Below, in pieces: positions 28,572-37,260 of a DNA stretch of 64,000 nucleotides. This DNA comes from Pseudomonas sp. LS44 (GTDB lineage Bacteria > Pseudomonadota > Gammaproteobacteria > Pseudomonadales > Pseudomonadaceae): NCBI RefSeq assembly GCF_024730785.1, contig NZ_CP102830.1, positions 124,001 to 188,000 of the forward strand, given 5' to 3'. Under the pieces are notes generated by a model, which searched no databases, had not been told where the DNA came from, and saw only the letters and a list, made by a program, of their open reading frames with translations. How positions within the stretch are numbered: the first letter of the stretch is position 1; each line of letters begins with the position of its first letter. Both the position numbers and the translations under genes were made by a program.

Positions 28572-29948
28572 ATGAACAACAACAATAATTTCAGACGATT
28601 CAGCCGTGTCGCGCTGGTTGCCTTGATCGCGCAATGCGCATTGCCACAAGCCTTTGCCAAGGTCGGCGGCGAGCAGGCGGCTCGCCTCGATAAAGATCTG
28701 ACCCCGATGGGTGCGGAGCGCGCCGGCAACGCCGCCGGCACTATTCCGGCGTGGGACGGCGGCCTTGCGCAATCGAGCGGCGCCCTCGATTCGGCGCAGG
28801 GTTACAAGGACCCGTTCGCGGCAGACAAACCGCTGTTCACCATAACGGCTGCCAATGCCGAGCAGTATCGCGAGCAACTGAGTCCGGGCCAGATGGCCAT
28901 GCTCAAGCGCTTTCCCGATACCTGGAAGCTACCGGTCTACCCGACCCATCGCTCCGCCTCCTACCCGCAGCAGGTGTATGCGGCGATCAAGGCCAATGCG
29001 CAATCGGCCACGCTGATCGAGAAAGGCAATGGCATTGCGGACTTCAAGGTCGCTACGCCATTCCCTATTCCGCAATCTGCGTTGGAGGTGTTGTGGAACC
29101 ACTTGGTGCGTTACCGCGGTGACAGCGTCAAGCGCAATTACGCGCAGGCTGTGCCACAGGCCGGCGGTGATTACTTCATCACCAAGATCAAGGATCTGTT
29201 CCTCTTCAACCAGGCCGCCGGCGATGCCAGCCAGGAAAACGGCAACGTCCTGTTCTACTTCCGTCAGTCAGTACTGGCTCCGGCCCGACTCGCCGGGACC
29301 GAGCTGCTGGTGCACGAGACCGTCAACCAGGTGAAGGAGCCGCGGCTAGCCTGGCTCTATGCGTCTGGTCAGCGGCGGGTACGGCGCGCGCCGAATGTCG
29401 CCTATGACTCACCCGGCACGGCGTCCGACGGTATGCGTACCACGGACAACTTCGACATGTTCTCGGGCGCGCCGGACAAATACGACTGGCAGCTGGTGGG
29501 TAAGCAGGAGCTGTACGTGCCGTACAACAGTTACAAGTTTGCTTCCCGATCGAATAAATACGCCGACATCGTCAAGCCGGGCCACGTCAACCCCGACTTA
29601 TTGCGTTACGAGTTACACCGGGTCTGGCACGTCCGCGCAACTTTGAAGGCGGGTATGCGTCACCAATATAAGCAGCGCGACTTTTACTTTGATGAGGACA
29701 GTTACCAGATTCTCGTGGTCGATCATTACGACAATCGCGACAACCTTTGGCGCGTAGGCGAGTCCTACACCATCAACTATTACGACCAACCCTTGGTCTG
29801 GACGAAAGGTGATGCTGTATATGACTTGACCAGTGGCCGTTATGTCATTGGTATTTTGTCGAATGAAGAACCGGCCGATGAGTTTTCCATTCCATTAAAG
29901 CCAACGGACTTCACTCCGGCACAGTTACGGCGGGATAGTTTGCGCTAA
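28572..29948 (+). CDS. DUF1329 family exported protein (cassette copy)
   Basis: A 458-residue exported protein. The signal peptide ends near residue 28 (QCALPQAFA). Conserved blocks are DKDLTPMGAERAGNAAGTIP, SPGQMAMLKRFPDTWKLPVY, GQRRVRRAPNVAYDSPGTAS and KQELYVPYNSYKF. From memory the family has a LolA/LolB-like fold, suggesting a periplasmic carrier of a lipidic ligand. GGAG precedes the ATG. It pairs with the DUF1302 gene and converges with tetR 3 bp later. Two other copies are at 37261-38628 and 47518-48894. Confidence 0.87.
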   Translation: MNNNNNFRRFSRVALVALIAQCALPQAFAKVGGEQAARLDKDLTPMGAERAGNAAGTIPAWDGGLAQSSGALDSAQGYKDPFAADKPLFTITAANAEQYREQLSPGQMAMLKRFPDTWKLPVYPTHRSASYPQQVYAAIKANAQSATLIEKGNGIADFKVATPFPIPQSALEVLWNHLVRYRGDSVKRNYAQAVPQAGGDYFITKIKDLFLFNQAAGDASQENGNVLFYFRQSVLAPARLAGTELLVHETVNQVKEPRLAWLYASGQRRVRRAPNVAYDSPGTASDGMRTTDNFDMFSGAPDKYDWQLVGKQELYVPYNSYKFASRSNKYADIVKPGHVNPDLLRYELHRVWHVRATLKAGMRHQYKQRDFYFDEDSYQILVVDHYDNRDNLWRVGESYTINYYDQPLVWTKGDAVYDLTSGRYVIGILSNEEPADEFSIPLKPTDFTPAQLRRDSLR

Positions 29949-29951
29949 TGG

Positions 29952-30575
29952 TTAATTAGTGCTGGAGACTTCTAGGTAGTTCAATAACAGGCGTGACAGT
30001 TCGGTCGGGATATCTTCTTCGGCTGTTACGCCTAAACTTCCCGTCATGGTGTAGTAGTTCAAACTCGCCAGTAGTAAATGCGCAACCATATCGATTGCCT
30101 GGGTGGGGTTTGGGTGTTGGATCGTCAGCAGATGGGCCAAGGCAATGCGACAGAAAGCGTTGGCGATATAGGCGTTCAACCCATGGAAGCGTTGGCGGAA
30201 CTTAAGGTCTACCGAGCTGCGGCGGATCAAGGCACGGAGCAGGCCTTCACGATTACGGAAGAGTTCGATCAGCGTGTGGATAACACTTTCTATCTGTTTT
30301 TTGGCGTCAAGATCGCTTTGCAGTATCAGTTCGATCGCCTGATCGATGGCTGTTTCGCATTCCTCAACAAAGCGATCATGAACGGCATAGAGCAAAACAT
30401 CTTTGTCGCCGAGCAATCGGTAAAAAGTTCCTACCGAAGATTTCGCAAGTTTGGTGATCTGGGAAATGCTGGTTTCTTCGAAGGTGTTATTAGCCAGCAG
30501 TTCTGCCGCCACATTGAGAAAGCGCTCAAGGGCCTGCTTACTGCGCTCTTGCGTGGGGCTGGCGAGGTCGTTCAT
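29952..30575 (-). CDS. TetR-family transcriptional regulator
   Basis: A 207-residue regulator. The helix-turn-helix lies at about residues 31-56 (TFEETSISQITKLAKSSVGT, FYRLLGDKDVLL). The remainder is an all-helical ligand domain of normal length. The start at 30575 (MNDLASPTQERS) has AGGGA upstream; an ATG at 30593 would add six residues. It is convergent with the DUF1329 gene and divergent from the alpha/beta hydrolase. It probably controls the cassette; the dyad at 26744-26767 is a possible target. Its sequence is somewhat less GC-rich than the neighbours. Confidence 0.85.
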   Translation of the reverse strand: MNDLASPTQERSKQALERFLNVAAELLANNTFEETSISQITKLAKSSVGTFYRLLGDKDVLLYAVHDRFVEECETAIDQAIELILQSDLDAKKQIESVIHTLIELFRNREGLLRALIRRSSVDLKFRQRFHGLNAYIANAFCRIALAHLLTIQHPNPTQAIDMVAHLLLASLNYYTMTGSLGVTAEEDIPTELSRLLLNYLEVSSTN

Positions 30576-30741
30576 ATGAAATCCCTTGAGCATAATTCGT
30601 GAGATTTTAATTTTTTTACCGCCGCAAAGCAAATGGCTATTGTTTCGCGCCGTGGAATTAGCGCCGAACACAATAAGGCGTCGGTATTGCCTATCAATGG
30701 ATTGGTGGTATTCGGTTTTAACGATATAGGGGGATGCCAGA

Positions 30742-31581
30742 ATGGAATTTATAAAGTTGAGTACTGGGCGTTTTGCCTATACCTGCCAAGGGCAGGGGGT
30801 ACCGATATTGTTGTTACACGGTTTGGGCTCATCGCTGTTGGATTGGCAGCCGCAAATCGATTATCTGTCGGGTTTTTTCAAGGTATATGCCTTGGACTTG
30901 CGCGGGCATGGGGCGAGCGAGTTGCTGCGAGCCCGGTTGGGGGTCGCTGATATGGCGGCGGATGTCGCCGAATTCATCACGGCGCTGGAGTGCGAGCCGT
31001 GCTTCGTGGTCGGTATCTCGATGGGCGGCATGGTCGGTTTTCAGTTGCTGGTCAGCAATCCGGAACTGGTGCGTGGCTTTGTGGCGGTCAACAGCGCGCC
31101 GAGCTTTCCCTTGGACTCCCTCTGGCTGCGCAGCCAGGTAGCGTTACGCAAGGTATTGATCCACTTGCTGGGGTTGCGCGTCATGGGGAAATTGCTGGCG
31201 CACAAGCTGTTCCCCTATGCCGAACAGACGCAACTGCGCGCCCAATTCACCGAACGTATCACGCGCAATGACCGAGTGTCCTACTTGCATGCCCTGCGCG
31301 CCATTCTGGGTTGGTCGACGCTGCCTGCCGTGCAAGTGGTCGACACACCGATGCTGATTGTCGCCGGTGACCGGGACTACACCCCCTTGGCCTACAAACA
31401 GAGCTATGTGCGGCAACTGCGCAATGCGCGCCTGGCGGTGATTGAAGACTCCGGGCATGCCACGCCGCTGGACCAACCCGTGAAGTTCAATCGACTGGTC
31501 CAGCAATTTATCGATGAGCAGCTGCAGTTAGCTGCCCGCGGGTCTGAAGCTGTCAGTCGAAAGCGGGCCGCCACCGAGTGA
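30742..31581 (+). CDS. Alpha/beta hydrolase, cytoplasmic
   Basis: A 279-residue alpha/beta-fold hydrolase without signal peptide. Visible are HGLGSSLLDW (oxyanion region, near residue 26), DLRGHGAS, the nucleophile elbow VGISMGG (Ser near residue 94), GDRDYTPL with the acid residue and EDSGHATPLDQP with the catalytic His. The family includes esterases, lactonases and PHA oligomer hydrolases. Its place in the cassette with the secreted PHA depolymerase makes a 3-hydroxyacyl-ester or oligomer hydrolase plausible, but this is inference. GGGGGA precedes the ATG, and a strong terminator follows. Confidence 0.85.
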   Translation: MEFIKLSTGRFAYTCQGQGVPILLLHGLGSSLLDWQPQIDYLSGFFKVYALDLRGHGASELLRARLGVADMAADVAEFITALECEPCFVVGISMGGMVGFQLLVSNPELVRGFVAVNSAPSFPLDSLWLRSQVALRKVLIHLLGLRVMGKLLAHKLFPYAEQTQLRAQFTERITRNDRVSYLHALRAILGWSTLPAVQVVDTPMLIVAGDRDYTPLAYKQSYVRQLRNARLAVIEDSGHATPLDQPVKFNRLVQQFIDEQLQLAARGSEAVSRKRAATE

Positions 31582-31592
31582 GCGTGAACTTT

Positions 31593-31616
31593 AGGGCGTC
31601 CCAGACGCCCTTTTTT
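31593..31616 (+). terminator. Intrinsic terminator after the alpha/beta hydrolase
   Basis: AGGGCGTC-CCA-GACGCCCT followed by a run of six T. It starts 12 bp after the hydrolase stop. Confidence 0.9.
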
Positions 31617-31653
31617 ATCGGCCGAAGCCGCCAGCGTGGGGGTAGGCTGGCTC

Positions 31654-31687
31654 CGTAGGCTGGTGCTGAACGAAGTGATGCCCAGCA
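31654..31687. repeat. Single arm of the 34-bp repeat
   Basis: The 34-bp sequence starting CGTAGGCTGGTGCTGAACGA matches the right arm of 24495-24575 with three differences. Only one arm is present. Confidence 0.8.
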
Positions 31688-31770
31688 GGGCGCCGTCTGG
31701 CGGCGCCCGATGTTCGATCTCGAAACCATCTGGATTCCTGCCAGCGCGGCAATGACGGTGTTTCGGAGCC

Positions 31771-31877
31771 GGCAAGCTGTGCTGGTTTTCAGGAAAAATC
31801 AGCCGAAACCCCAGCAATCAACCGAGAGCTGCGGTGGTATGAGACCAGCACAGTTCTAGTGCATCTCGAAATAACCG
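31771..31877 (+). repeat. Right direct repeat (about 105 bp) of the PHA-depolymerase cassette
   Basis: Starts GGCAAGCTGTGCTGGTTTTC and ends CTCGAAATAACCGG. It is the partner of 24328-24432 in the same orientation, with about one base in five changed. Together they enclose about 7.4 kb. The gap 31582-31932 contains this repeat, the single 34-bp arm and a terminator, and no gene. Confidence 0.8.
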
Positions 31878-31932
31878 GATAGATCCTGTTTGCGGTCAGC
31901 GGCACACCTCCCGCAAACAGTTTTTCCCTCGC

Positions 31933-33432
31933 TCAGCTGGCCAGCATGCGCCCGGTTTCTTCCAGATTGATGTGCCAGGCCATGGCTTCGCGCAGCAGGT
32001 GCGGGGTGTGGCCGCCCTTGGCGCAGGCGCGGGCGAAGTAGTCGTTGAGCGGGCCGCGGAAGTCCGGGTGCACGCAGTTGTTGATGATCGCTCGGGCACG
32101 CTCGCGCGGCGCCAGGCCGCGCAGGTCGGCGAGACCCTGTTCGGTGACCAGGATGTCGACGTCGTGCTCGGTGTGGTCGACGTGGCTGACCATCGGCACC
32201 ACGCTGGAAATCGCCCCGGCTTTGGCGATCGACTTGGTGACGAAGATCGCCAGGTGCGCGTTGCGGGCGAAGTCGCCGGAGCCGCCGATACCGTTCATCA
32301 TCTTGGTGCCGCCGACGTGGGTGGAGTTGACGTTGCCGTAGAGGTCGAACTCCAGCGCGGTGTTGATGCCGATGATGCCCAGGCGGCGGACCACCTCGGG
32401 GTGGTTGGAGATCTCCTGCGGGCGCAGCACCAGCTTGTCCTTGTACTGCTCGAGGTTGCCGAACACGTCGGCGTTGCGCCGCCCGGACAAGGTGATCGAG
32501 CTGCCCGAGGCGAAGCGCAGCTTGCCGGCGTCGATCAGGTCGAAGGTCGAATCCTGCAGCACTTCCGAGTACATGGTCAGGTTGTCGAACGGCGACTCGA
32601 TCAGCCCGCACATCACCGCGTTGGCGATGCTGCCGATGCCGGCCTGCAGTGGGCCGAGGCTGTTGTCCATGCGCCCGGCGGCGACTTCGGCCTTGAAGAA
32701 ATCGATCAGGTGATCGGCGATCGCCTGAGTCTCGGCGTCCGGCGGCAGCACGGTGGACGCCGAGTCGGCCTGGTCGTTGATGACGATGGCGACGATCTTC
32801 TCGGCCGGAATCGGAATCGGGATCGCCGAGCTGCCGATGCGGTCGTCGACGCGGGTCAGCGGAATCGGCGTGCGCGTCGGCCGGTAGGTGGGGATGTAGA
32901 TGTCGTGCAGGCCTTCCAGGTTGGGGTTGTGCGCCAGGTTGATCTCGACGATCACCCGCTCGGCGAAGATCGCGAAGCTGGCCGAGTTGCCCACCGAGGT
33001 GGTCGGCACGATGTGGCCCTGCTCGGTGATCGCCACTGCTTCGATCACCGCGATGTCGGGCTTCTTCAGCTGGTGGTTGCGCAGCTGCTCGACCGTCTCC
33101 GAGAGATGCTGATCGATGAACATCACCGAACCCTCGTTGATCGCCTTGCGCAGCGTGCTGTCGACCTGGAACGGCATGCGCCGGGCCAGCACGCCGGCTT
33201 CGGTGAGATGTTTGTCGAGGTCGTTGCCGAGGCTGGCGCCGGTCATCAGACTGATCTGCAGTGGGCTGTGCTTGGCGCGTTCAGCCAGCGCCTGCGGCAC
33301 CGCCTTGGCTTCGCCGGCGCGAGTGAAGCCGCTCATGCCGACGGTCATGCCGTCCTCGATCAGGGCCGCGGCGTCGGCCGCACTCATCAGTTTGCTCAGC
33401 AGGGAGGGCAGACGCACGCGATCTTGGTACAC
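31933..33432 (-). CDS. Acetyl-CoA hydrolase/transferase family protein (CoA-transferase, Cat1/AarC-like)
   Basis: A 499-residue class I CoA-transferase. The N-terminus reads YQDRVRLPSLLSKLMSAADA, followed by DGMTVGMSGFTRAGEAKAVP. The GIGSIANAVMCGL motif and NLTMYSEVLQDS contain conserved CoA-transferase residues; the Glu of the latter is likely the thioester-forming one, by analogy with AarC. ALEFDLYGNVNSTHVGGTKM lies further on. It probably exchanges CoA between succinyl-CoA or other acyl-CoA and acetate. The GTG at 33432 is preferred because the conserved protein begins there; a TTG at 33450 is possible. In P. aeruginosa a homologue lies beside the CPA locus, so the cassette at 24.3-31.9 kb appears inserted between them. 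Confidence 0.88.
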   Translation of the reverse strand: MYQDRVRLPSLLSKLMSAADAAALIEDGMTVGMSGFTRAGEAKAVPQALAERAKHSPLQISLMTGASLGNDLDKHLTEAGVLARRMPFQVDSTLRKAINEGSVMFIDQHLSETVEQLRNHQLKKPDIAVIEAVAITEQGHIVPTTSVGNSASFAIFAERVIVEINLAHNPNLEGLHDIYIPTYRPTRTPIPLTRVDDRIGSSAIPIPIPAEKIVAIVINDQADSASTVLPPDAETQAIADHLIDFFKAEVAAGRMDNSLGPLQAGIGSIANAVMCGLIESPFDNLTMYSEVLQDSTFDLIDAGKLRFASGSSITLSGRRNADVFGNLEQYKDKLVLRPQEISNHPEVVRRLGIIGINTALEFDLYGNVNSTHVGGTKMMNGIGGSGDFARNAHLAIFVTKSIAKAGAISSVVPMVSHVDHTEHDVDILVTEQGLADLRGLAPRERARAIINNCVHPDFRGPLNDYFARACAKGGHTPHLLREAMAWHINLEETGRMLAS

Positions 33433-33574
33433 GGGGGAAACCTCGGACAACGGAAACGAGGCGCGCAGTCTAGGCCGCGGGGAGGGCGGTGGCCTCTATA
33501 CCAAGGTCGAAGAAAGCGCTCTGGCTGGCGCCTTTGGTCGGGCGGAAAGTGGTTTTCGGGAGCGCGACTTTTGC

Positions 33575-33645
33575 GTAGGAGCGAATTTATTCGCGATTGA
33601 GGGCAGCCCGCAGTTGCCCCGGTTCGCGAATAAATTCGCTCCTAC
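33575..33645. repeat. REP-like palindrome
   Basis: GTAGGAGCGAATTTATTCGC at 33575 and its complement ending at 33645 form 22-bp arms. The family is that of 4762-4832. The 33433-33765 gap holds it and the pntB terminator, and no gene. Confidence 0.85.
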
Positions 33646-33720
33646 AGGCGGGGATGGGTTGAGCTTGCGATGCCCGTCAACTGGGCACCCCGACCCATTA
33701 CAGTCGTGCCGGAAACGAAA

Positions 33721-33743
33721 AACCCCGGCACTGGGCCGGGGTT
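33721..33743 (-). terminator. Intrinsic terminator downstream of pntB
   Basis: AACCCCGGC and GCCGGGGTT pair around ACTGG. A-rich sequence on the left gives a T-tract for leftward transcripts, and TTTT on the right could also serve rightward ones. It is 22 bp after the pntB stop. Confidence 0.88.
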
Positions 33744-33765
33744 TTCGTTAACAGGCAGAGACGTC

Positions 33766-35217
33766 TTAATCGACGGCCTTGACCATGTCCTCGATGACCT
33801 TCTTGGCGTCGCCAAACACCATCATGGTCTTGTCGAGGTAGAACAGTTCGTTGTCCAGGCCGGCGTAACCGCTGGCCATCGAACGCTTGTTGACGATCAC
33901 GGTCTTGGCTTTGTAAGCCTCGAGGATCGGCATGCCGGCGATCGGCGACTTCGGATCGTTCTTCGCGGCCGGGTTGACCACGTCGTTGGCACCGAGCACC
34001 AGCACCACGTCGGCCTGGCCGAACTCGGAGTTGATGTCTTCCATCTCGAACACTTGCTCGTACGGCACTTCGGCCTCGGCGAGCAGCACGTTCATGTGGC
34101 CAGGCATACGACCGGCTACCGGGTGGATCGCGTACTTCACGGTCACGCCGCGGTGAGTCAGCTTTTCAGCCAGCTCCATCAGCGCGTGCTGAGCACGGGC
34201 CACCGCCAGGCCGTAGCCAGGAACGATGATCACGGTGTCGGCGTTGGTCAGCAGGAACGCGGCGTCGTCGGACGAACCGGACTTCACCGGACGTGCTTCT
34301 TTGTCGCCAGCCGGGCCGGCTGCCTCAGTCGCACCACCGAAGCCACCGAGGATGACGTTGAAGAACGAGCGGTTCATCGCCTTACACATGATGTAGGAGA
34401 GGATCGCACCCGAAGAACCAACCAGCGAACCGGCGATGATCAGCATCGAGTTGTTCAGCGAGAAGCCGATACCGGCGGCCGCCCAGCCCGAGTAGCTGTT
34501 GAGCATCGACACCACGACCGGCATGTCGGCGCCGCCGATCGGGATGATGATCAGCACGCCGATCACGAACGCCAGCGCTACCAGCACCGCGAAGGCGGTG
34601 AGGTTGCCGGTGAAGGTGAAGTACAGACCCAGGCCGATGATGGCCAGGCCGACCAGCAGGTTCAGCTTGTGCTGGCCCTTGAACTGCACCGGCGCGCCCT
34701 GGAACAGGCGGAACTTGTACTTGCCGGACAGCTTGCCGAAGGCGATCACCGAACCGGAGAAGGTGATGGCACCGATGGCCGCGCCGAGGAACAGCTCCAG
34801 ACGGTTACCCGCCGGGATGGCGTCGCCGAGTTGCTTGACGATACCCAGCGACTGCGGCTCAACCACGGCGGCAATGGCGATGAACACCGCGGCCAGACCG
34901 ATCATGCTGTGCATGAAGGCCACCAACTCAGGCATCTTGGTCATTTCGACGCGCTTGGCCATGATCGAACCGGCAGTGCCGCCGACCAGCAGGCCAACCA
35001 GCACGTAGCCCAGACCGGCAGCAGTATTGCCGCCTTCACCGAGCTGTGCCGCCAGCTTGAACACCAGGAACAGCGTGGTCACGACCGCGATGCCCATACC
35101 GATCATGCCGAACAGGTTGCCGCGGCGCGAGGTGGTCGGGTGCGACAGGCCTTTGAGGGCCTGGATGAAGCAGATCGAAGCGATCAGGTAGAGAACAGTG
35201 ATCAGATTCATGCTCAT
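33766..35217 (-). CDS. pntB: NAD(P) transhydrogenase subunit beta
   Basis: A 483-residue subunit with an N-terminal membrane domain of eight or nine helices (MNLITVLYLIASICFIQALK first) and a C-terminal NADP(H)-binding domain III. The latter contains VIIVPGYGLAVARAQHALME and KYAIHPVAGRMPGHMNVLLA. With PntAA and PntAB it forms the proton-translocating enzyme that transfers hydride between NADH and NADP+. Its start is 2 bp after the pntAB stop, so the subunits are probably translationally linked. Confidence 0.96.
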   Translation of the reverse strand: MSMNLITVLYLIASICFIQALKGLSHPTTSRRGNLFGMIGMGIAVVTTLFLVFKLAAQLGEGGNTAAGLGYVLVGLLVGGTAGSIMAKRVEMTKMPELVAFMHSMIGLAAVFIAIAAVVEPQSLGIVKQLGDAIPAGNRLELFLGAAIGAITFSGSVIAFGKLSGKYKFRLFQGAPVQFKGQHKLNLLVGLAIIGLGLYFTFTGNLTAFAVLVALAFVIGVLIIIPIGGADMPVVVSMLNSYSGWAAAGIGFSLNNSMLIIAGSLVGSSGAILSYIMCKAMNRSFFNVILGGFGGATEAAGPAGDKEARPVKSGSSDDAAFLLTNADTVIIVPGYGLAVARAQHALMELAEKLTHRGVTVKYAIHPVAGRMPGHMNVLLAEAEVPYEQVFEMEDINSEFGQADVVLVLGANDVVNPAAKNDPKSPIAGMPILEAYKAKTVIVNKRSMASGYAGLDNELFYLDKTMMVFGDAKKVIEDMVKAVD

Positions 35218-35219
35218 GG

Positions 35220-35555
35220 TCAGTGTTTCTCCACCGGTGCGGCAGCCGATGCTGCTTTCGGCGCCTTCTTCTTGAACATTTCCAGCATACGGCGGGTGAC
35301 CAGGAAGCCACCGAACACGTTAACCGCGGCCAGGGCCACAGCCAGGGTGCCCATGGTCTTGCCCAGCGGGGTGACGGTGAGGGCGGCGGCCAGCATGGCG
35401 CCGACGATCACGATCGCCGAGATGGCGTTGGTAACGGCCATCAGCGGGGTGTGCAGGGCCGGGGTGACGTTCCATACGACGTGGTAGCCAACGTAGATGG
35501 CCAGCACGAAGATGATCAGGTTGTAGATGCCGTGGGAGATCAGCATGTCTTCCAT
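35220..35555 (-). CDS. pntAB: NAD(P) transhydrogenase subunit alpha, part 2
   Basis: A 111-residue membrane subunit corresponding to the C-terminal membrane part of fused PntA. It has three helices ([20 protein letters not shown], a second near residue 37, and a third near residue 62) and a short basic C-terminus. The split three-gene form is usual in pseudomonads. It sits 10 bp after pntAA and 2 bp before pntB. Confidence 0.94.
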   Translation of the reverse strand: MEDMLISHGIYNLIIFVLAIYVGYHVVWNVTPALHTPLMAVTNAISAIVIVGAMLAAALTVTPLGKTMGTLAVALAAVNVFGGFLVTRRMLEMFKKKAPKAASAAAPVEKH

Positions 35556-35565
35556 TTCGGGCTCC

Positions 35566-36687
35566 TTATCCGTTCTTGCGGACGACTTGACCGTCGCGGC
35601 ACATCAGGCACGCGGCGACGATGTCGTCTTCGAGATTGAGGTGGAACTTGCCTTCGCCGTCGATGACCAGCTTGAGGAAGTCCTGCAGGTTGCGTGCGTA
35701 CAGGGCCGAAGCATCCGCCGGCACCATGGCCGCCAGGTTGCTGTAGCCGACGATGGTCACGCCGTGCTTGATCACTACCTGTTCGGCTTCGGTCAGCGGG
35801 CAGTTGCCACCCTGAGCGGCGGCCAGGTCGATGACCACGGAACCGGGCTTCATCTCCTTGACGGTTTCTTCCTTGAGCAGCACCGGTGCGGCGCGGCCAG
35901 GAATCAGCGCGGTGGTGATGACGATGTCGGCCAGCTTGGCCTTCTCGTGTACAGCCTGGGCCTGACGGGCCATCCAGCTGGCCGGCATCGGACGGGCGTA
36001 ACCGCCGACACCGACAGCGCATTCGCGCTCTTCGTCAGTCTCGTACGGCACGTCGACGAACTTGGCGCCGAGCGATTCGATCTGCTCTTTCACCGTCGGA
36101 CGTACGTCCGAGGCTTCAATTACGGCACCCAGGCGCTTGGCTGTGGCGATGGCCTGCAGACCGGCGACACCGGCGCCGAGAATCAGCACGCGGGCGGCCT
36201 TTACGGTACCAGCAGCGGTCATCAGCATCGGCATGAAGCGCGGATAGTGATTGGCAGCGAGCATCACGGCCTTGTAGCCGGCGATGTTGGCTTGCGAGGA
36301 CAGCACGTCGAGGCTCTGCGCCCGCGAGGTACGCGGCGCGGCTTCGAGGGCGAAGGCGGTGATACCGCGTCCAGCCATTTTGGCGATGGTTTCGTTGTTG
36401 AACGGGTTGAGCATGCCAACCAGCACACCATCGGCTTTGAACTGAGCCAGTTCGGCATCGTTCGGGGCCGTTACTTTGAGCACCAGGTCGGCGCCAAAAG
36501 CCTCTGCGGCAGTACCGATCTTGGCACCGACAGCCTCATAGGCACCGTCCGGAACGCTGGCATTGACGCCGGCGCCGCTCTGGACAGTGACCTGATGGCC
36601 AGCGCCGATCAGTTTCTTAATCGTTTCCGGGGTCGCGGCAACCCGCGTCTCGCCGGTAAAGGTCTCGAGGGGAACACCAATGAGCAC
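35566..36687 (-). CDS. pntAA: NAD(P) transhydrogenase subunit alpha, part 1
   Basis: A 373-residue NAD(H)-binding domain I subunit. It begins [20 protein letters not shown] and contains the alanine dehydrogenase/PNT Rossmann loop [20 protein letters not shown], followed by EASDVRP. The start is taken as GTG 36687 because AGGAG lies 8 bases upstream and the usual family length of about 373 is then exact. An ATG at 36720 would add an unconserved MKKNDHAGDSN leader that includes the ribosome site. First gene of the leftward pnt operon. Confidence 0.95.
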   Translation of the reverse strand: MLIGVPLETFTGETRVAATPETIKKLIGAGHQVTVQSGAGVNASVPDGAYEAVGAKIGTAAEAFGADLVLKVTAPNDAELAQFKADGVLVGMLNPFNNETIAKMAGRGITAFALEAAPRTSRAQSLDVLSSQANIAGYKAVMLAANHYPRFMPMLMTAAGTVKAARVLILGAGVAGLQAIATAKRLGAVIEASDVRPTVKEQIESLGAKFVDVPYETDEERECAVGVGGYARPMPASWMARQAQAVHEKAKLADIVITTALIPGRAAPVLLKEETVKEMKPGSVVIDLAAAQGGNCPLTEAEQVVIKHGVTIVGYSNLAAMVPADASALYARNLQDFLKLVIDGEGKFHLNLEDDIVAACLMCRDGQVVRKNG

Positions 36688-37260
36688 GTTTGAATCTCCT
36701 GCGTGATCGTTTTTTTTCATGACCAGCGCACTACGTTGGCGTGCTGGGGGCGGATCATCACAACCCGCGAAAGCAGGTATGCAACCGGCGGGGCGCGGCA
36801 TTTTGCAGGTGATCGCCGAGGCCTTCAAGACGTTTGAAGGTGATCCCGGCGTTTACTACAAGTCACCGGCTGACCGCTGAGCCACCACGGACGGGCGCAA
36901 AGCGCCGCGCCATCCGGCGTTGGTTGGGTTGCATGGCACGTTGCCGGCTGGAGCTCCATACCTGCGCTGAATGCCCATTCATCGGAACCACACCTATGGA
37001 CTAGGTTCGCCGAGGGGCGCGTGGAAAGAGTTAATCCATTGGATATAAAGGATTTTATTGCGCAGGAGAGCGATTTTTCCCGAGGCTTTCTGTAGTGCTG
37101 CAATTATTGACTACGGGGTCAGGTAATCGCGCCGAGCCGCGCTTTGGTAGGGTTCGCGGCGGATGCAGCACGCCTGGCGTAAGCATCCCGAGGGGGATGA
37201 AACTGGGGTGGAAGCCCGCCGCCCTCGCGACGAATCGTCGCAGGGCGACAGGAACGGTCT
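36688..37260. other. Intergenic region upstream of pntAA
   Basis: This 573-bp stretch lies between pntAA and the end of the orphan DUF1329 gene, both leftward. It must hold the pnt promoter. A TATAAA-like word occurs at about 37045, but no clear -35 partner is seen. The part at 37120-37260 is GC-rich with loose inverted repeats and carries no supportable gene. Short frames on either strand lack ribosome sites. Confidence 0.4.

Noticed and set aside
31972..33600. 542-codon plus-strand frame opposite the acetyl-CoA hydrolase/transferase gene
   Set aside because: The minus-strand gene has full family motifs. The antisense translation is low-complexity, rich in His, Asp and Arg.
33670..35487. 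605-codon plus-strand frame opposite the pnt genes
   Set aside because: Antisense to pntB and pntAB; the composition is typical of a shadow frame.
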